Shown here in pieces: positions 1-9,837 of a stretch of 64,000 bases of DNA (positions within the stretch are counted from its first letter, which is position 1; the number at the start of each line of letters is the position of its first letter). The position numbers were made by a program, and so were the translations under genes. Where the stretch lies: the NCBI RefSeq assembly GCF_014636275.1, contig NZ_BMEB01000001.1, positions 124,001 through 188,000 of the forward strand, in the 5' to 3' direction. Origin of the DNA: Cellulomonas carbonis. Its GTDB lineage: Bacteria; Actinomycetota; Actinomycetes; Actinomycetales; Cellulomonadaceae. The notes under the pieces were generated by a model. It worked only from the letters and a program-made list of their open reading frames with translations, did not search any database and had not been told where the DNA came from.

Positions 1-2
1 AC

Positions 3-323
3 CTGCGCCACCGTGAAGCGGTGACCGCCTGCTTGCGGAAGGCCGGCTTCTCCGTCCTGATGGCCACACACGCCAACTGGTTGCTCGACGTCTACGTCTA
101 CGGTTTCGCACTGCAGGATGCGAGTCTGCCGTTCGACACCGCCGACGAGTTCTCGGACATGGCCGAGGGCGTCTACCTGCCCCAGCTCCCTGCTGACGAG
201 TTCCCCTACCTCAACGAGTCCGCGGCGGGGCTCGTCGCTGCCGGCTACGACCCGGCGGGGGAGTTCCTCTTCGGCCTCGACCTCGTCCTGGCCGCTCTCG
301 AGCCCCTGAGGTCCTCCACGTAG
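3..323 (+). CDS. TetR-family transcriptional regulator, C-terminal fragment
   Basis: The reading frame is open from the left edge, so the DNA-binding N-terminus lies outside the window. The visible part (about 106 residues) looks like the ligand-binding C-terminal domain of TetR/AcrR regulators: a helical segment with YVYGFALQDASLPFD, then a PYLNE stretch and a closing EFLFGLDLVLAALE helix, a pattern typical of the TetR_C families. A GTG at 21 could be read as a start but is probably internal. The ligand and target cannot be inferred from this fragment. The 240 bp after it hold only the tRNA-Asn terminator hairpin. Confidence 0.72.
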   Translation: MRHREAVTACLRKAGFSVLMATHANWLLDVYVYGFALQDASLPFDTADEFSDMAEGVYLPQLPADEFPYLNESAAGLVAAGYDPAGEFLFGLDLVLAALEPLRSST

Positions 324-522
324 CCGGTTGCGACGTCGTTCGGGAGGCGTGCCGCGCTGGTGGGAGGGGGCGACGCGGTCGGGAAACCTTCACCACGTGG
401 GTGGGCCCGGGCAGCCTGGGGCGTGGCGATCCCGTCACGGTCTGCCGGTGCGACGCGTGGCTCGTCGAAGGCCTTCATGATCGTTCTTGATCCGGCGGGC
501 GCTCTGGGCCGGACATGCAGAA

Positions 523-542
523 GGCCCCGCCGGAGCGGGGCC
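523..542 (-). terminator. Terminator-like hairpin downstream of tRNA-Asn
   Basis: An 8-bp perfect GC stem (GGCCCCGC with GCGGGGCC, loop of 4) lies 22 nt beyond the 3' end of the minus-strand tRNA-Asn. On the minus strand it is followed by TTCTG rather than a long T tract, so it is a weak intrinsic terminator by sequence. Confidence 0.5.
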
Positions 543-563
543 TGACCTGCGGTTCTGCTTCTG

Positions 564-636
<73 letters not shown>

Positions 637-740
637 TCGCGCGGGTCGAAATGCTACCTGATGCCGGGGGGTGCGCCAGAACGCGGCGTGTCACCGCGAA
701 CCGGACGAGGTGTCGACCCGGGTGCGCGAGCCGCGGGGGC

Positions 741-1244
741 TCAGGAGAGCCCGGCCGCCTCCCGCACGCGGGCCTCCGCCTCGTCCACGGCGCGTGCCGT
801 GGAGGGATCCGTGAGGTCGACGTGACCCGTGCCGATGACCTGGGTGAAGAGCCGCCCGTCGGCGTCGCGCCGGAGGACGACGCGGACCGTGCGGCGGCCC
901 GGCAGCGCGACCTGCTCGTGGTGGACGACGGACGACTGGACGCGCTCGTGCAGCACGCGCGGGAGCCCGCCGGGTGAGCGGTCGACGAGCGCGAGCTCGG
1001 TCGCGGGTGTCCCGTCCACCCAGGTCACCGTGAGGGCGCTCGTCTCGTCCGAGAGGCGCGCGGCGTCGACGTCGGTCCACGCACGGCGCAGCACGTCCTC
1101 ACCGCGGACGACGGCGAGCCCGGCACGCGTCGCGACGGCCCAGCCGTCGGCGAGCTCGGCGACGGCGAGGACGTCGGAGCGCGCGGCGCCGAGGCGCTCG
1201 CGGACGTCGTCGGGCAGGGCGGGGCGTCGTCGGAACAGCGGCAT
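741..1244 (-). CDS. Conserved hypothetical protein (167 aa)
   Basis: The protein is soluble, 167 residues, with no signal peptide or membrane segment. A basic N-terminus (MPLFRRRP) is followed by a beta-rich, Arg/Asp-rich body and a C-terminal helix (ARAVDEAEARVREAAGL). I do not recognise a functional domain; such small conserved proteins are common in actinobacteria. The ATG at 1244 lies six nt after a -10-like TAGGTT on the minus strand (1256-1251), consistent with a leaderless transcript. The convergent neighbour in front is tRNA-Asn. Function unknown. Confidence 0.7.
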   Translation of the reverse strand: MPLFRRRPALPDDVRERLGAARSDVLAVAELADGWAVATRAGLAVVRGEDVLRRAWTDVDAARLSDETSALTVTWVDGTPATELALVDRSPGGLPRVLHERVQSSVVHHEQVALPGRRTVRVVLRRDADGRLFTQVIGTGHVDLTDPSTARAVDEAEARVREAAGLS

Positions 1245-1273
1245 GCGCCCAACCTACGACGCCCGCCGCCGCC

Positions 1274-1615
1274 TCAGGTGCGGGGCTGGGCGGGGTTGGT
1301 CGGGACGCCCTGCGACGGCGGGTTCTGCACCGGCCCCTGCGTGTCGGGCGAGACCTTGCTTCCGCCCGCGGGAGCGGACGTGTCGGCGGGCGGGGCGCTC
1401 GCGTCGCCGTCGGAGGTCTCGGCGCCCTCGGCGACCGCGCGCCGACGCATCTGGAGCACCTGCACCACGGGGAGGCGGTTGCCGTGGGCTCGCTCGAACT
1501 CGAGCAGCGAGTCGATCTGGCCGACGTCGAGCGACCGGATCCGGTGGCCGAGCGCCGTCACCGAGAGGTGGTCGAAGTCAGGGATGGGCAGGTCCGTGCG
1601 TGCGGGATCAGGCAT
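1274..1615 (-). CDS. Small conserved protein with N-terminal IPDFDHLS domain and disordered tail
   Basis: The 113-residue protein has an N-terminal half (residues about 9-60) with the motif LPIPDFDHLSVTALGHRIRS and a following helix, a conserved actinobacterial module also found in lipid-droplet-associated small proteins. The rest (about 70-113) is low-complexity Pro/Ala/Ser/Thr and probably disordered. A GGAGG ribosome-binding site stands just before the ATG. The gene is upstream of the 741-1244 gene on the same strand, separated by 29 bp, so the two may be cotranscribed. The link to lipid storage is only a family resemblance. Confidence 0.65.
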   Translation of the reverse strand: MPDPARTDLPIPDFDHLSVTALGHRIRSLDVGQIDSLLEFERAHGNRLPVVQVLQMRRRAVAEGAETSDGDASAPPADTSAPAGGSKVSPDTQGPVQNPPSQGVPTNPAQPRT

Positions 1616-1824
1616 GTCGTCCTCCGTCCTGGGCGCGGTGGCCGCGCCCGGTGTCCGTGGTCGTCAGCGGCCGAGCAGCGTGACGCTGCTGCCCGTGGCA
1701 TCTCCCGATCGTGCGCGACGACGCCCCGGTCGGCCACCGGAGACCGTCGGTGCCGACCCGGCGGCGACGTCGGGCACCAGCCGGAACAGCTGTCAACCAT
1801 CAGCCGAAGGGCTGGAGCGGGTCG

Positions 1825-1898
1825 TGGGCCAGGTGGGGCTTGAACCCACGACCGACGGATTATGAGTCCGCTGCTCTGACCGGCTGAGCTACTGGCCC
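1825..1898 (-). tRNA. tRNA with CAT anticodon (probably Ile2, possibly elongator Met)
   Basis: A complete 74-nt cloverleaf on the minus strand: acceptor GGGCCAG with CTGGCCC, D arm TAGCTCAGCCGGTCAGAGC, anticodon arm GGACTCATAATCC, T arm GGGTTCAAGCCCC, discriminator A, no encoded CCA. The CAT anticodon is shared by elongator tRNA-Met and by tRNA-Ile2, in which C34 becomes lysidine. The GGGCC acceptor resembles Ile2 tRNAs, but the sequence alone does not settle identity. Positions 1616-1824 and 1899-1979 contain nothing else that I can support. Confidence 0.92.
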
Positions 1899-1979
1899 GC
1901 GGGCGCGAAGATATCAGCGCTCACGACGGCTCGGGCCGGGGCAGGCCGGCCAGCGTGACGGGCGCGCTAGCATCGGCCC

Positions 1980-2390
1980 GTGACGATGACACAGCACGCG
2001 ACCGATCCGACCCCAGCAGGTGACCGGGCCGCCGGTGCGCCCGTCGACGCGGACGCGCTCGCCGCCGCGGCGTCGCTGTTCCACGGCTTCAGCGACCCCT
2101 CGCGCCTCGCGATCCTCACGCACCTCGCGCTCGGCGAGCACCGCGTCGTCGACCTCGTGCGCCACCTGGGCCTCGCGCAGTCGACCGTGTCGCAGCACCT
2201 CGCGTGCCTGCGCGACTGCGGTCTCGTCGAGGTCCGCACGCAGGGCCGCGCGTCGATGCACAGGCTGAGCCACCCGGAGGCGCTCCTGGGAGTTCTGGAG
2301 TCGGCCGAGCGGCTCCTCGGACTCACCGGCTCGGCCGTCGCGCTGTGCCCGCGGTACGGCGTCGCGACGACGGCGCAGGTGCGCCCGTGA
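1980..2390 (+). CDS. ArsR/SmtB-family metal-sensing repressor, CmtR-like
   Basis: A 136-residue winged-helix protein. The helix-turn-helix spans about residues 55-85 (VVDLVRHLGLAQSTVSQHLA). Cys76 and Cys80 in LACLRDCGLV match the two cysteines of the mycobacterial Cd/Pb sensor CmtR, and Cys123 (ALCPRYG) could be the third ligand. It is the first gene of an operon with two cation-efflux proteins, so it probably represses them until metal binds. GTG at 1980 is six nt after a TAGCAT -10 box (1968-1973), suggesting leaderless expression; an ATG two codons later is the alternative. Cd/Pb specificity is inferred from the cysteine pattern. Confidence 0.88.
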   Translation: MTMTQHATDPTPAGDRAAGAPVDADALAAAASLFHGFSDPSRLAILTHLALGEHRVVDLVRHLGLAQSTVSQHLACLRDCGLVEVRTQGRASMHRLSHPEALLGVLESAERLLGLTGSAVALCPRYGVATTAQVRP

Positions 2391-3091
2391 GCGCGGCCCT
2401 GACCGCGGTCGAGCGCGAGCGCCTCACGCGGCGAGCGCTGGGCCTCGCGCGCCTGACCGTCGCCTGGAACGTCGTCGAGGGGGCCGTCGCGATCGCGGCC
2501 GGCGTCGCGGCGGGGCTCGTGTCGGTCGTCGGGTTCGGCATCGACTCGGGCATCGAGTCGGTCGCGGCCGTCCTCGTCGCGCTGCGCCTGTCCGCGCGGC
2601 TGCGTCACGGCACCGCGGACGAGCGCGCCGAACGCCGCACCCTCAAGGCGGTCGCGGTGACGTTCTTCCTGCTCGCGGCGTGGGTCACGGTCGAGGGCGT
2701 CCGCAGCCTGACCTCTGCCGAGCCGCCGGACACCTCGGTGGTCGGCATCGTGCTGCTCGCCGTGTCGCTCGTCGTCATGCCGGTCCTCGCCGAGGTCAAG
2801 CGCCGCGTGGGCCGCCGGCTCGGGGACCCGCTCGTCCTCGCCGACGCCGCCGAGACGCGCATCTGCGCCCTGCTGAGCGCCTCGACGCTGGTCGCGCTCG
2901 TCGCGTTCGCACTCACGGGTGCGGCATGGCTCGATCCGGTCGCCGGGCTCGTCATCGCGGCGTTCGCGGTGCACGAGGGTCGCGAGGCATGGGAGGGCGA
3001 GCTCGTCTGCGACGACGACCACGACGACCACGACGACGACGAGCACGACGACGACCTGCACGAGGGCGAGCCGTCGACGGAGCGCCGATGA
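2387..3091 (+). CDS. Cation diffusion facilitator (short form, no C-terminal domain)
   Basis: A 234-residue membrane protein with about six hydrophobic helices. It lacks the cytosolic CDF C-terminal domain and ends instead in a very acidic Asp/His tail starting at CDDDHDDHDD, likely a metal-binding extension. The membrane sites contain GFGIDSGIES and LADAAETRIC, so the usual His/Asp zinc pair is replaced by Asp/Glu. GTG at 2387 overlaps the stop of the ArsR gene (GTGA), and the stop overlaps the next start (ATGA), which shows tight translational coupling. It probably exports a divalent metal; which one is not evident. Confidence 0.85.
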   Translation: MSAALTAVERERLTRRALGLARLTVAWNVVEGAVAIAAGVAAGLVSVVGFGIDSGIESVAAVLVALRLSARLRHGTADERAERRTLKAVAVTFFLLAAWVTVEGVRSLTSAEPPDTSVVGIVLLAVSLVVMPVLAEVKRRVGRRLGDPLVLADAAETRICALLSASTLVALVAFALTGAAWLDPVAGLVIAAFAVHEGREAWEGELVCDDDHDDHDDDEHDDDLHEGEPSTERR

Positions 3092-4008
3092 GCGCGCACG
3101 GCCATGGGCACGGGGTCGGGACGGCGACCGGTCGTCACGGGCGCCGGCTCGTCGTCGTCCTCGTCCTGACGCTCGTCGTCGCGGTCGCCCAGGTCGTGGG
3201 CGGGCTCGTGTCGGGCTCGCTCGCGCTGCTCGCCGACGCCGGTCACATGCTGGCCGACGCGTCCGGCGTGGCCGTCGCGCTCCTGGCCGCCGGCCTCGCC
3301 GCACGACCGCCGACGAACGCGCGCACGTTCGGCCTCCAGCGCGCCGAGGTGCTCGCCGCGCTCGGCAACGCGCTCGTGCTGGCCGGCATCGCGGTGTGGG
3401 TCGTGCTCGAGGCGGTCCGCCGCTGGGACGAGCCGCCCGACGTCGCGACCGGCGTGATGCTCGCGACGGCCCTGGTCGGCCTCGCCGCGAACGGCGTCGG
3501 GCTCGCGCTCCTGCACGCGGGGCAGAAGGAGAGCCTCAACGTCCGCGGGGCGTACCTGGAGGTCCTCGGGGACCTGCTCGGGTCCGTCGCGGTCGTCGTC
3601 GCGGCCGTCGTCATCGCGGTGACCGGCTGGGCCCGGGCCGACGTCGTCGCGTCGTTCGCGATCGGCCTCCTGGTGCTGCCGCGCGCGTGGCGCCTCCTGC
3701 GCGAGGTGCTCGACGTCCTGCTGGAGGCGACGCCTCGGGGGATCGACCTCGACGACGTCCGGGCCCACGTGCGCGACGTCCGAGGCGTCGTCGACGTGCA
3801 CGACCTGCACGCCTGGACCATCACGAGCGGCGCACCCGCCCTGTCCGCGCACGTCGTCGTCGACGACGAGTGCCTCGCGCAGGGCAGGTCGGGCGAGGTG
3901 CTCGACGCCCTCACGACCTGCCTCGTGAGCCACTTCGACCTGGCGCACTGCACGTTCCAGCTCGAACCCGTCGGGCACCGCGCGCACGAGCCGCACGGGC
4001 ACGACTGA
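3088..4008 (+). CDS. Cation diffusion facilitator, CzcD/ZitB type
   Basis: A 306-residue CDF transporter with a His-rich start (MSAHGHGHG), six membrane helices (residues about 20-210) and a C-terminal ferredoxin-like metal domain (about 215-300). The first transport-site half ADAGHMLADASG carries the canonical His and Asp. In the second half (YLEVLGDLLGS) the usual His is replaced by Glu while the Asp remains, which could alter metal preference. A His-rich end (HRAHEPHGHD) is present. Third gene of the operon, with ATGA overlap. Metal/proton antiport out of the cytoplasm is the family role; Zn, Cd or Co are candidates. Confidence 0.9.
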   Translation: MSAHGHGHGVGTATGRHGRRLVVVLVLTLVVAVAQVVGGLVSGSLALLADAGHMLADASGVAVALLAAGLAARPPTNARTFGLQRAEVLAALGNALVLAGIAVWVVLEAVRRWDEPPDVATGVMLATALVGLAANGVGLALLHAGQKESLNVRGAYLEVLGDLLGSVAVVVAAVVIAVTGWARADVVASFAIGLLVLPRAWRLLREVLDVLLEATPRGIDLDDVRAHVRDVRGVVDVHDLHAWTITSGAPALSAHVVVDDECLAQGRSGEVLDALTTCLVSHFDLAHCTFQLEPVGHRAHEPHGHD

Positions 4009-4014
4009 GGCGGC

Positions 4015-5547
4015 TCAGGCGTCGTCCCGCGGTGCGTGACGCTCGAGGAAGTCGAACACCTCGGTCTGGTCCACGCCGGGGAACGCCCCGGCCGGCAGCG
4101 CCGCGAGCATGCTCGCGTGCGGGCGGGCGGCCGGCCACGCGTGCCCGTCCCAGCGGCGTGCGAGCTCCTCGGGCGGGTGCCGGCAGCAGCTCGGCTCGGG
4201 GCACCGCGACTGAGCCCGCTCGGTCGTCTCGCGCCCCCGGAACCATCGCACCTGCGCGAACGGCACGCCCACGCTCACGGAGAACTCGCCGTCGGCCGAG
4301 CCCTGGACGCTCGACGTGCACCAGAACGTGCCGGCCGGGGTGTCGGTGTACTGGTAGTAGGGGCTGAACCGGTCGGGGATGCCGAACACGGTCCGCGCGG
4401 TCCACCGCCGGCAGACCGGCTGCCCCTCGATCGCGCCGAGCGGGTCGTGCGGGAAGTCGACGCCGTCGTTCTCGTACGCCTTGTGCAGCGTGCCGCTCTC
4501 GTGGACCTTCATGAAGTGCACCGGGACGTCCAGGTGCCGGGTCGCCAGGTTCGTGAAGCGGTGCGCGGCGGTCTCGTACGGCACGCCGAACGCGTCCCGC
4601 AGGTCCTCGATCGACAGCTGACGCTGCGCCTTCGCGGCGACGAGCATCGCGACCGCGGCGTCCTCGGGCACCAGGAGCGCCGCCGCGAGGTAGTTGGTCT
4701 CGACGCGCTGACGCAGGAAGTCCCCGTAGCTCGTGGGCTCGCCGTGCGCGAGCACGTGCGCCGCGATCGCCTGGAGCACCACGGATCGAGGGTCGCCGGA
4801 CGTGCCGAGCCCGTGCGGCAGGTAGATCCGCCCGTGCTCGGTGTCCGTCACGGACCGGGTCGAGTGCGGCAGGTCGTGCACGTGGTGCAGCGAGAAGCCG
4901 AGGTGGGCCGCGATCTCGGCCGTCACGCGCTGCGACAGCGGCCCGCCCGTGTGGCCCACGGCCGCGAGCAGCACCTTGGCGTGCTCCTCGAGCTCGGGGA
5001 AGTAGTTGTCGCGGTCGCGCATCTGGCGACGCAGCTCGGTGTTGGCGCGTCGCGCCTCCTCGGGCGTCGCCGCGCGCTCCGTCAGCAGCCGGCTGATCTC
5101 GCGCTGCAGGCCGACGATCGTCTCGAGCGCGTCGGTCGGCAACGACCGACCCACCTTGACCTGAGGCAGGCCCAGCCCGGTGAAGAACGGTCCGCGCTGC
5201 GCGCGCTCGAGCTCGATCTCGAGCGCGGCCCGGCGCGTCGGCGGCTCGGGGGAGAGGAGGTCCGCGAGCGTCACGCCGAGCGCCGCGGCGACCTGCTGCA
5301 GCAGCGAGAGCTTGGCCTCCCGTCGGCCGTTCTCCAGCACGGAGATCTGCGACGGCGCACGGCCGACGGCGTCGCCGAGCTCGTCGAGCGTCATGCCGCG
5401 CGTCGTGCGCAGGTGGCGGACGCGGCGGCCGATGACCAGCGGGTCGACGACCGGCGTCCCGGCGTCGGGCGTCGTCGCAGGCTGGAGCGTCAGGGCGGAG
5501 GCGGTCCGCCGGTCGAGCGGGGTGCGGACCTCGTCGGTGAGAGCCAT
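4015..5547 (-). CDS. ramB: RamB-type regulator of acetate metabolism (XRE + ScfR family)
   Basis: A 510-residue regulator with an N-terminal XRE helix-turn-helix (about residues 45-100, [20 protein letters not shown]), a central IrrE/DUF955-like region (about 190-330) and the C-terminal ScfR/DUF2083 region, the architecture of corynebacterial RamB. RamB is known to control the glyoxylate-cycle genes, and here the gene is divergent from aceA-aceB with 148 bp between. ATG at 5547 is six nt from a CAGCGT -10-like box. The metal-binding His motif of IrrE peptidases is degenerate (IAAHVLAHG), so proteolysis is unlikely. Assignment rests on architecture plus context. Confidence 0.87.
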   Translation of the reverse strand: MALTDEVRTPLDRRTASALTLQPATTPDAGTPVVDPLVIGRRVRHLRTTRGMTLDELGDAVGRAPSQISVLENGRREAKLSLLQQVAAALGVTLADLLSPEPPTRRAALEIELERAQRGPFFTGLGLPQVKVGRSLPTDALETIVGLQREISRLLTERAATPEEARRANTELRRQMRDRDNYFPELEEHAKVLLAAVGHTGGPLSQRVTAEIAAHLGFSLHHVHDLPHSTRSVTDTEHGRIYLPHGLGTSGDPRSVVLQAIAAHVLAHGEPTSYGDFLRQRVETNYLAAALLVPEDAAVAMLVAAKAQRQLSIEDLRDAFGVPYETAAHRFTNLATRHLDVPVHFMKVHESGTLHKAYENDGVDFPHDPLGAIEGQPVCRRWTARTVFGIPDRFSPYYQYTDTPAGTFWCTSSVQGSADGEFSVSVGVPFAQVRWFRGRETTERAQSRCPEPSCCRHPPEELARRWDGHAWPAARPHASMLAALPAGAFPGVDQTEVFDFLERHAPRDDA

Positions 5548-5595
5548 GCGAGAACGCTGGCACGGGTCACCCGCCCGTGTCCGCTTCCCCGGCGT

Positions 5596-5615
5596 AGAAG
5601 AACGGCGATTCTTCT
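5596..5615. promoter_or_regulatory. Perfect inverted repeat in the ramB-aceA intergenic region (candidate operator)
   Basis: AGAAGAA and TTCTTCT form a perfect 7-bp inverted repeat with a 6-nt spacer (CGGCGA). It is a purine/pyrimidine AT-rich island in otherwise very GC-rich DNA, 48 bp from the ramB start and 80 bp from the aceA start. The position suits an operator for RamB or another regulator of the bypass; the binding protein is inferred. Confidence 0.55.
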
Positions 5616-5695
5616 CGCTCGCCGAGCCGGGAAGAGGGCTTGACCTTGCGTCAGGTTGGTCGCACGCCGTCCCGACGACGCACAGGAGACACCCC

Positions 5696-7107
<1,412 letters not shown>

Positions 7108-7111
<4 letters not shown>

Positions 7112-8841
7112 CGACCACGACCGAGCGCGCCGGCACGCCGCGCGCCACCACCACCCCGTCCGCGACCACGCCGCACGCGACCACGCCGCGCGACGCGGAG
7201 GCCCGCACCACCGCCCCCCGCCCGGCAGGGACGCTGCGCGTCCTCGGGTCGCGCGTCCCCGGCTCCGACGAGATCCTCACGCCCGAGGCGCTCGCGTTCG
7301 TCGCCGAGCTGCACACCCGGTTCCTCGGGCGACGCAACGAGCTGCTGCACGCGCGCCAGGAACGACGCGACCGCTTCGCCAACGGCGCCGACCCGCAGTT
7401 CCTGCCCGAGACCCGCCACATCCGCGAGGACCCGACCTGGCGCGTCGCCGGCCCGGGCCCGGGCCTCGAGGACCGCCGGGTCGAGATCACCGGGCCGACC
7501 GACCGGAAGATGACCGTCAACGCGCTCAACTCCGGCGCCCGCGTGTGGCTCGCCGACCTGGAGGACGCGACGTCGCCGACGTGGCGCAACGTCGTCGGCG
7601 GGCAGCACAGCCTCTACGACGCGCTGCGCGGTCAGGTCGACTTCGTGAGCGCCGAGGGCAAGGAGTACCGCGTCGGGCCGACGACGCCCACCGTCGTCAT
7701 GCGCCCGCGCGGTCTGCACCTCGCCGAGAAGCACCTGGCCTTCACCGGTCGCACCGGCCAGGAGGTCGCGGCGTCGGCGAGCCTCGTCGACGCGGGCCTC
7801 TACCTGTTCCACAACGCGCAGGCGCTCGTGGACGCGGGGCGCGGTCCCTACCTGTACCTGCCGAAGCTCGAGAGCCACCTCGAGGCGCGGTGGTGGGACG
7901 ACGTGTTCGTCGCCGTGCAGGAGATGCTCGGCATGCCGCGCGGGACGATCCGCGCCACGGTCCTCATCGAGACGATCACCGCGGCGTTCGAGATGGAGGA
8001 GATCCTCTGGGAGCTGCGCGAGCACTGCGCGGGCCTCAACGCGGGCCGGTGGGACTACCTGTTCAGCGTGATCAAGACGTTCCGGTCGCGCGGGCGGCGG
8101 TTCGTGCTGCCGGACCGGTCCCGGCTCACGATGACGGTGCCGTTCATGCGTGCCTACACCGAGCTGCTCGTGGCGACGTGCCACCGTCGCGGCGCGCACG
8201 CCATCGGCGGGATGTCGGCGTTCATCCCCAACCGCCGCGACCCCGAGGCGACCGAGCGCGCTCTCGCCCAGGTCCGCGCCGACAAGGAGCGCGAGGCCAC
8301 GGCCGGCTACGACGGGTCGTGGGTCGCGCACCCGGACCTCGTGCCCGTGGCGCGCGAGGTGTTCGACGACGTGCTCGGGGCGCGGCCCGACCAGCGGCAC
8401 CGGCTCCGCGACGACGTGCACGTCACCGCGGCCGACCTCCTCGACGTGGGGTCCGTCCCCGGCGCGGTCACCGACGCGGGCGTGCGGGCCAACGTGTCGG
8501 TCGCGCTGCGCTACCTCGAGTCGTGGCTGCGCGGGACGGGCGCCGCGGCGATCGACGGCCTCATGGAGGACGCCGCCACCGCGGAGATCTCGCGCTCGCA
8601 GCTGTGGCAGTGGATCCACCACGAGGTGCGGACCGAGGAGGGCACGCGCGTCACGCGCGCCGCTGTCGAGCAGGTGCTCGAGGAGGTGCTCGCCGCGCAG
8701 CCGCGCGGCGCGGGGGACCGGTTCGACGACGCCGCGACCGTGCTGCGCCAGGTCGCGCTCGGCGAGGACTACCCGACGTTCCTCACGCTGTGCCCGTACT
8801 CGCAGCTCCTCGTCGAGCCGCAGGCCGGAGCCGGGCGCTGA
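7108..8841 (+). CDS. aceB: Malate synthase A
   Basis: The protein condenses glyoxylate with acetyl-CoA to malate, completing the bypass begun by AceA. It has 577 residues, somewhat longer than the usual 530-540 because of a Thr/Ala-rich N-terminal extension of about 45 residues. Recognisable AceB blocks include [26 protein letters not shown] with the catalytic Arg, [19 protein letters not shown], and [17 protein letters not shown]. Transcribed and translationally coupled with aceA. It is the AceB rather than the larger GlcB form, as judged by length and motifs. Confidence 0.97.
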
Positions 8842-9033
8842 TCAGACGGACGTCTGGAGGACCGTCCCGACGAGCAGGAGGAGCGAGCCGCCGGCGAGCA
8901 GCGCGACCGCGCGCCGGAAGGTCAGCCGCTCGTCGTCGGGACGGTCCGCCTGACCTTGGCGGAAGGCGAGGACGAGGGCGGCGGCACCCGCGAGCGTCAC
9001 GAGAGCCCCGAGCACGGTGATGGTGAGCGGCAC
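8842..9033 (-). CDS. Small two-helix membrane protein
   Basis: A 63-residue protein with two hydrophobic segments: LTITVLGALVTLAGAAALVL near the start and AVALLAGGSLLLLVGTVL near the end, joined by a charged loop (RQGQADRPDDERL). It is convergent with aceB and directly abuts its stop. GTG at 9033 is six nt after a CAGACT -10-like box (9045-9040), so it may be leaderless. No function can be assigned. A GTG start and a short length leave some doubt, but codon use is strongly coding-like. Confidence 0.6.
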   Translation of the reverse strand: MPLTITVLGALVTLAGAAALVLAFRQGQADRPDDERLTFRRAVALLAGGSLLLLVGTVLQTSV

Positions 9034-9123
9034 CCGGACAGTCTGCCGTGCCGTGCGAGGTCGTACGAGGCCGCGTCAGACGCTCGGTCGTCGATGCCGG
9101 GCGCGGCGGCCGGCCCGGACGAC

Positions 9124-9158
9124 GGAGGGCCGGGGTGGACGTGCCACCCCGGCCCTCC
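9124..9158 (-). terminator. Strong terminator hairpin after the YtxH-like gene
   Basis: A perfect 15-bp stem (GGAGGGCCGGGGTGG with its complement) with a 5-nt loop, 12 bp beyond the stop of the minus-strand 9171-9521 gene. There is no U tract, as is usual for actinobacterial hairpin terminators. The interval 9034-9123 holds nothing else that I can support. Confidence 0.7.
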
Positions 9159-9170
9159 GCGGACGCCAGC

Positions 9171-9521
9171 TCAGATCGAGCCGCCGGTCGGGTAGGACGT
9201 GCCGGTCGAGCCGGGGCGGCCGTTCTCGGTCTCGTCCGTGCCCGCCGTCGTGAACGTGCCGAGCTCGTCCGGCGTGTCCGGCGAGGGGGACGTCGCACCG
9301 GAGGACGAGCCGCCCGTCAGCTTGTCCTTGAGCTCGGGCGCCTTCTCCTTGACGAAGCCCGTCGCCTTCTCGCTGACGCCCGAGACGCTCTCCTGGACCT
9401 TGGGGTTCTCCCAGACCTTCTGCGCCTGCGTCTTGATCTTCTCGAACTGCTGACGGCCCGCGCGCGTCCCGAGCACGTAACCGACCGCGCTCCCGACCAG
9501 GAATGCTGCCTTCGTCCGCAT
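9171..9521 (-). CDS. YtxH-like small membrane-anchored protein
   Basis: The 116-residue protein starts MRTKAAFLVGSAVGYVLGTR, a glycine-zipper membrane helix followed by RAGRQQFEKI, typical of YtxH/DUF-type proteins. A charged amphipathic helix follows (about 30-75), then a Ser/Thr/Gly-rich disordered tail. I chose the ATG at 9521 because a GGAAGGGA ribosome-binding site precedes it; a longer frame to 9566 would place non-conserved residues in front. The role is unknown; YtxH proteins are often linked to envelope stress. Confidence 0.75.
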   Translation of the reverse strand: MRTKAAFLVGSAVGYVLGTRAGRQQFEKIKTQAQKVWENPKVQESVSGVSEKATGFVKEKAPELKDKLTGGSSSGATSPSPDTPDELGTFTTAGTDETENGRPGSTGTSYPTGGSI

Positions 9522-9661
9522 GATGAGGTCCCTTCCGTCGACTGGGGTGCGCCGGCGAGCGCACACCGGCGCCGCGTCGCCGTGGTGACCGGGGTCACCG
9601 GGGCGTGCCGCTCGCTGCGAGCCTAGATCGGGGCGTCGGACGACGCGCGGCCAACGAGGGA

Positions 9662-9749
9662 CCGACCTCGCGGAGTCGGCCGAGCGGCGTTCCGCCGACC
9701 TCGCGGAGTCGCCCGAGCGGCGTCCGGCCGGCCTCGCGCCGACATCCGG
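9662..9749. repeat. 33-bp tandem repeat (two full copies and a degenerate third)
   Basis: Units 9662-9694 and 9695-9727 match at 30 of 33 positions (CCGACCTCGCGGAGTCGGCC and following bases), and a shorter, diverged copy runs from 9728. Each unit contains the small inverted repeat CCGAC/GTCGG. The array lies in the 316-bp gene-free interval 9522-9837, upstream of def. Apart from the def ribosome-binding site I see nothing else in that interval. Confidence 0.75.
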
Positions 9750-9837
9750 CCGACCTGTCGGCGGCTGCCCGGTGAACCGTCACGGCGTGCGCGCCGGGCA
9801 GCAGGTGGCACGTCCGCCCCGTGGGAAGATGGCCCCC

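Noticed and set aside
2919..4367. Arg-rich frame overlapping the CDF genes
   Set aside because: Shadow frame of 3088-4008 with no domain. The Asp/His-rich run read in another frame gives a Thr repeat that is meaningless.
9522..9837. Attachment site or mobile element scar at the 33-bp repeats
   Set aside because: No integrase, tRNA end or transposase is near, and flanking genes are housekeeping.
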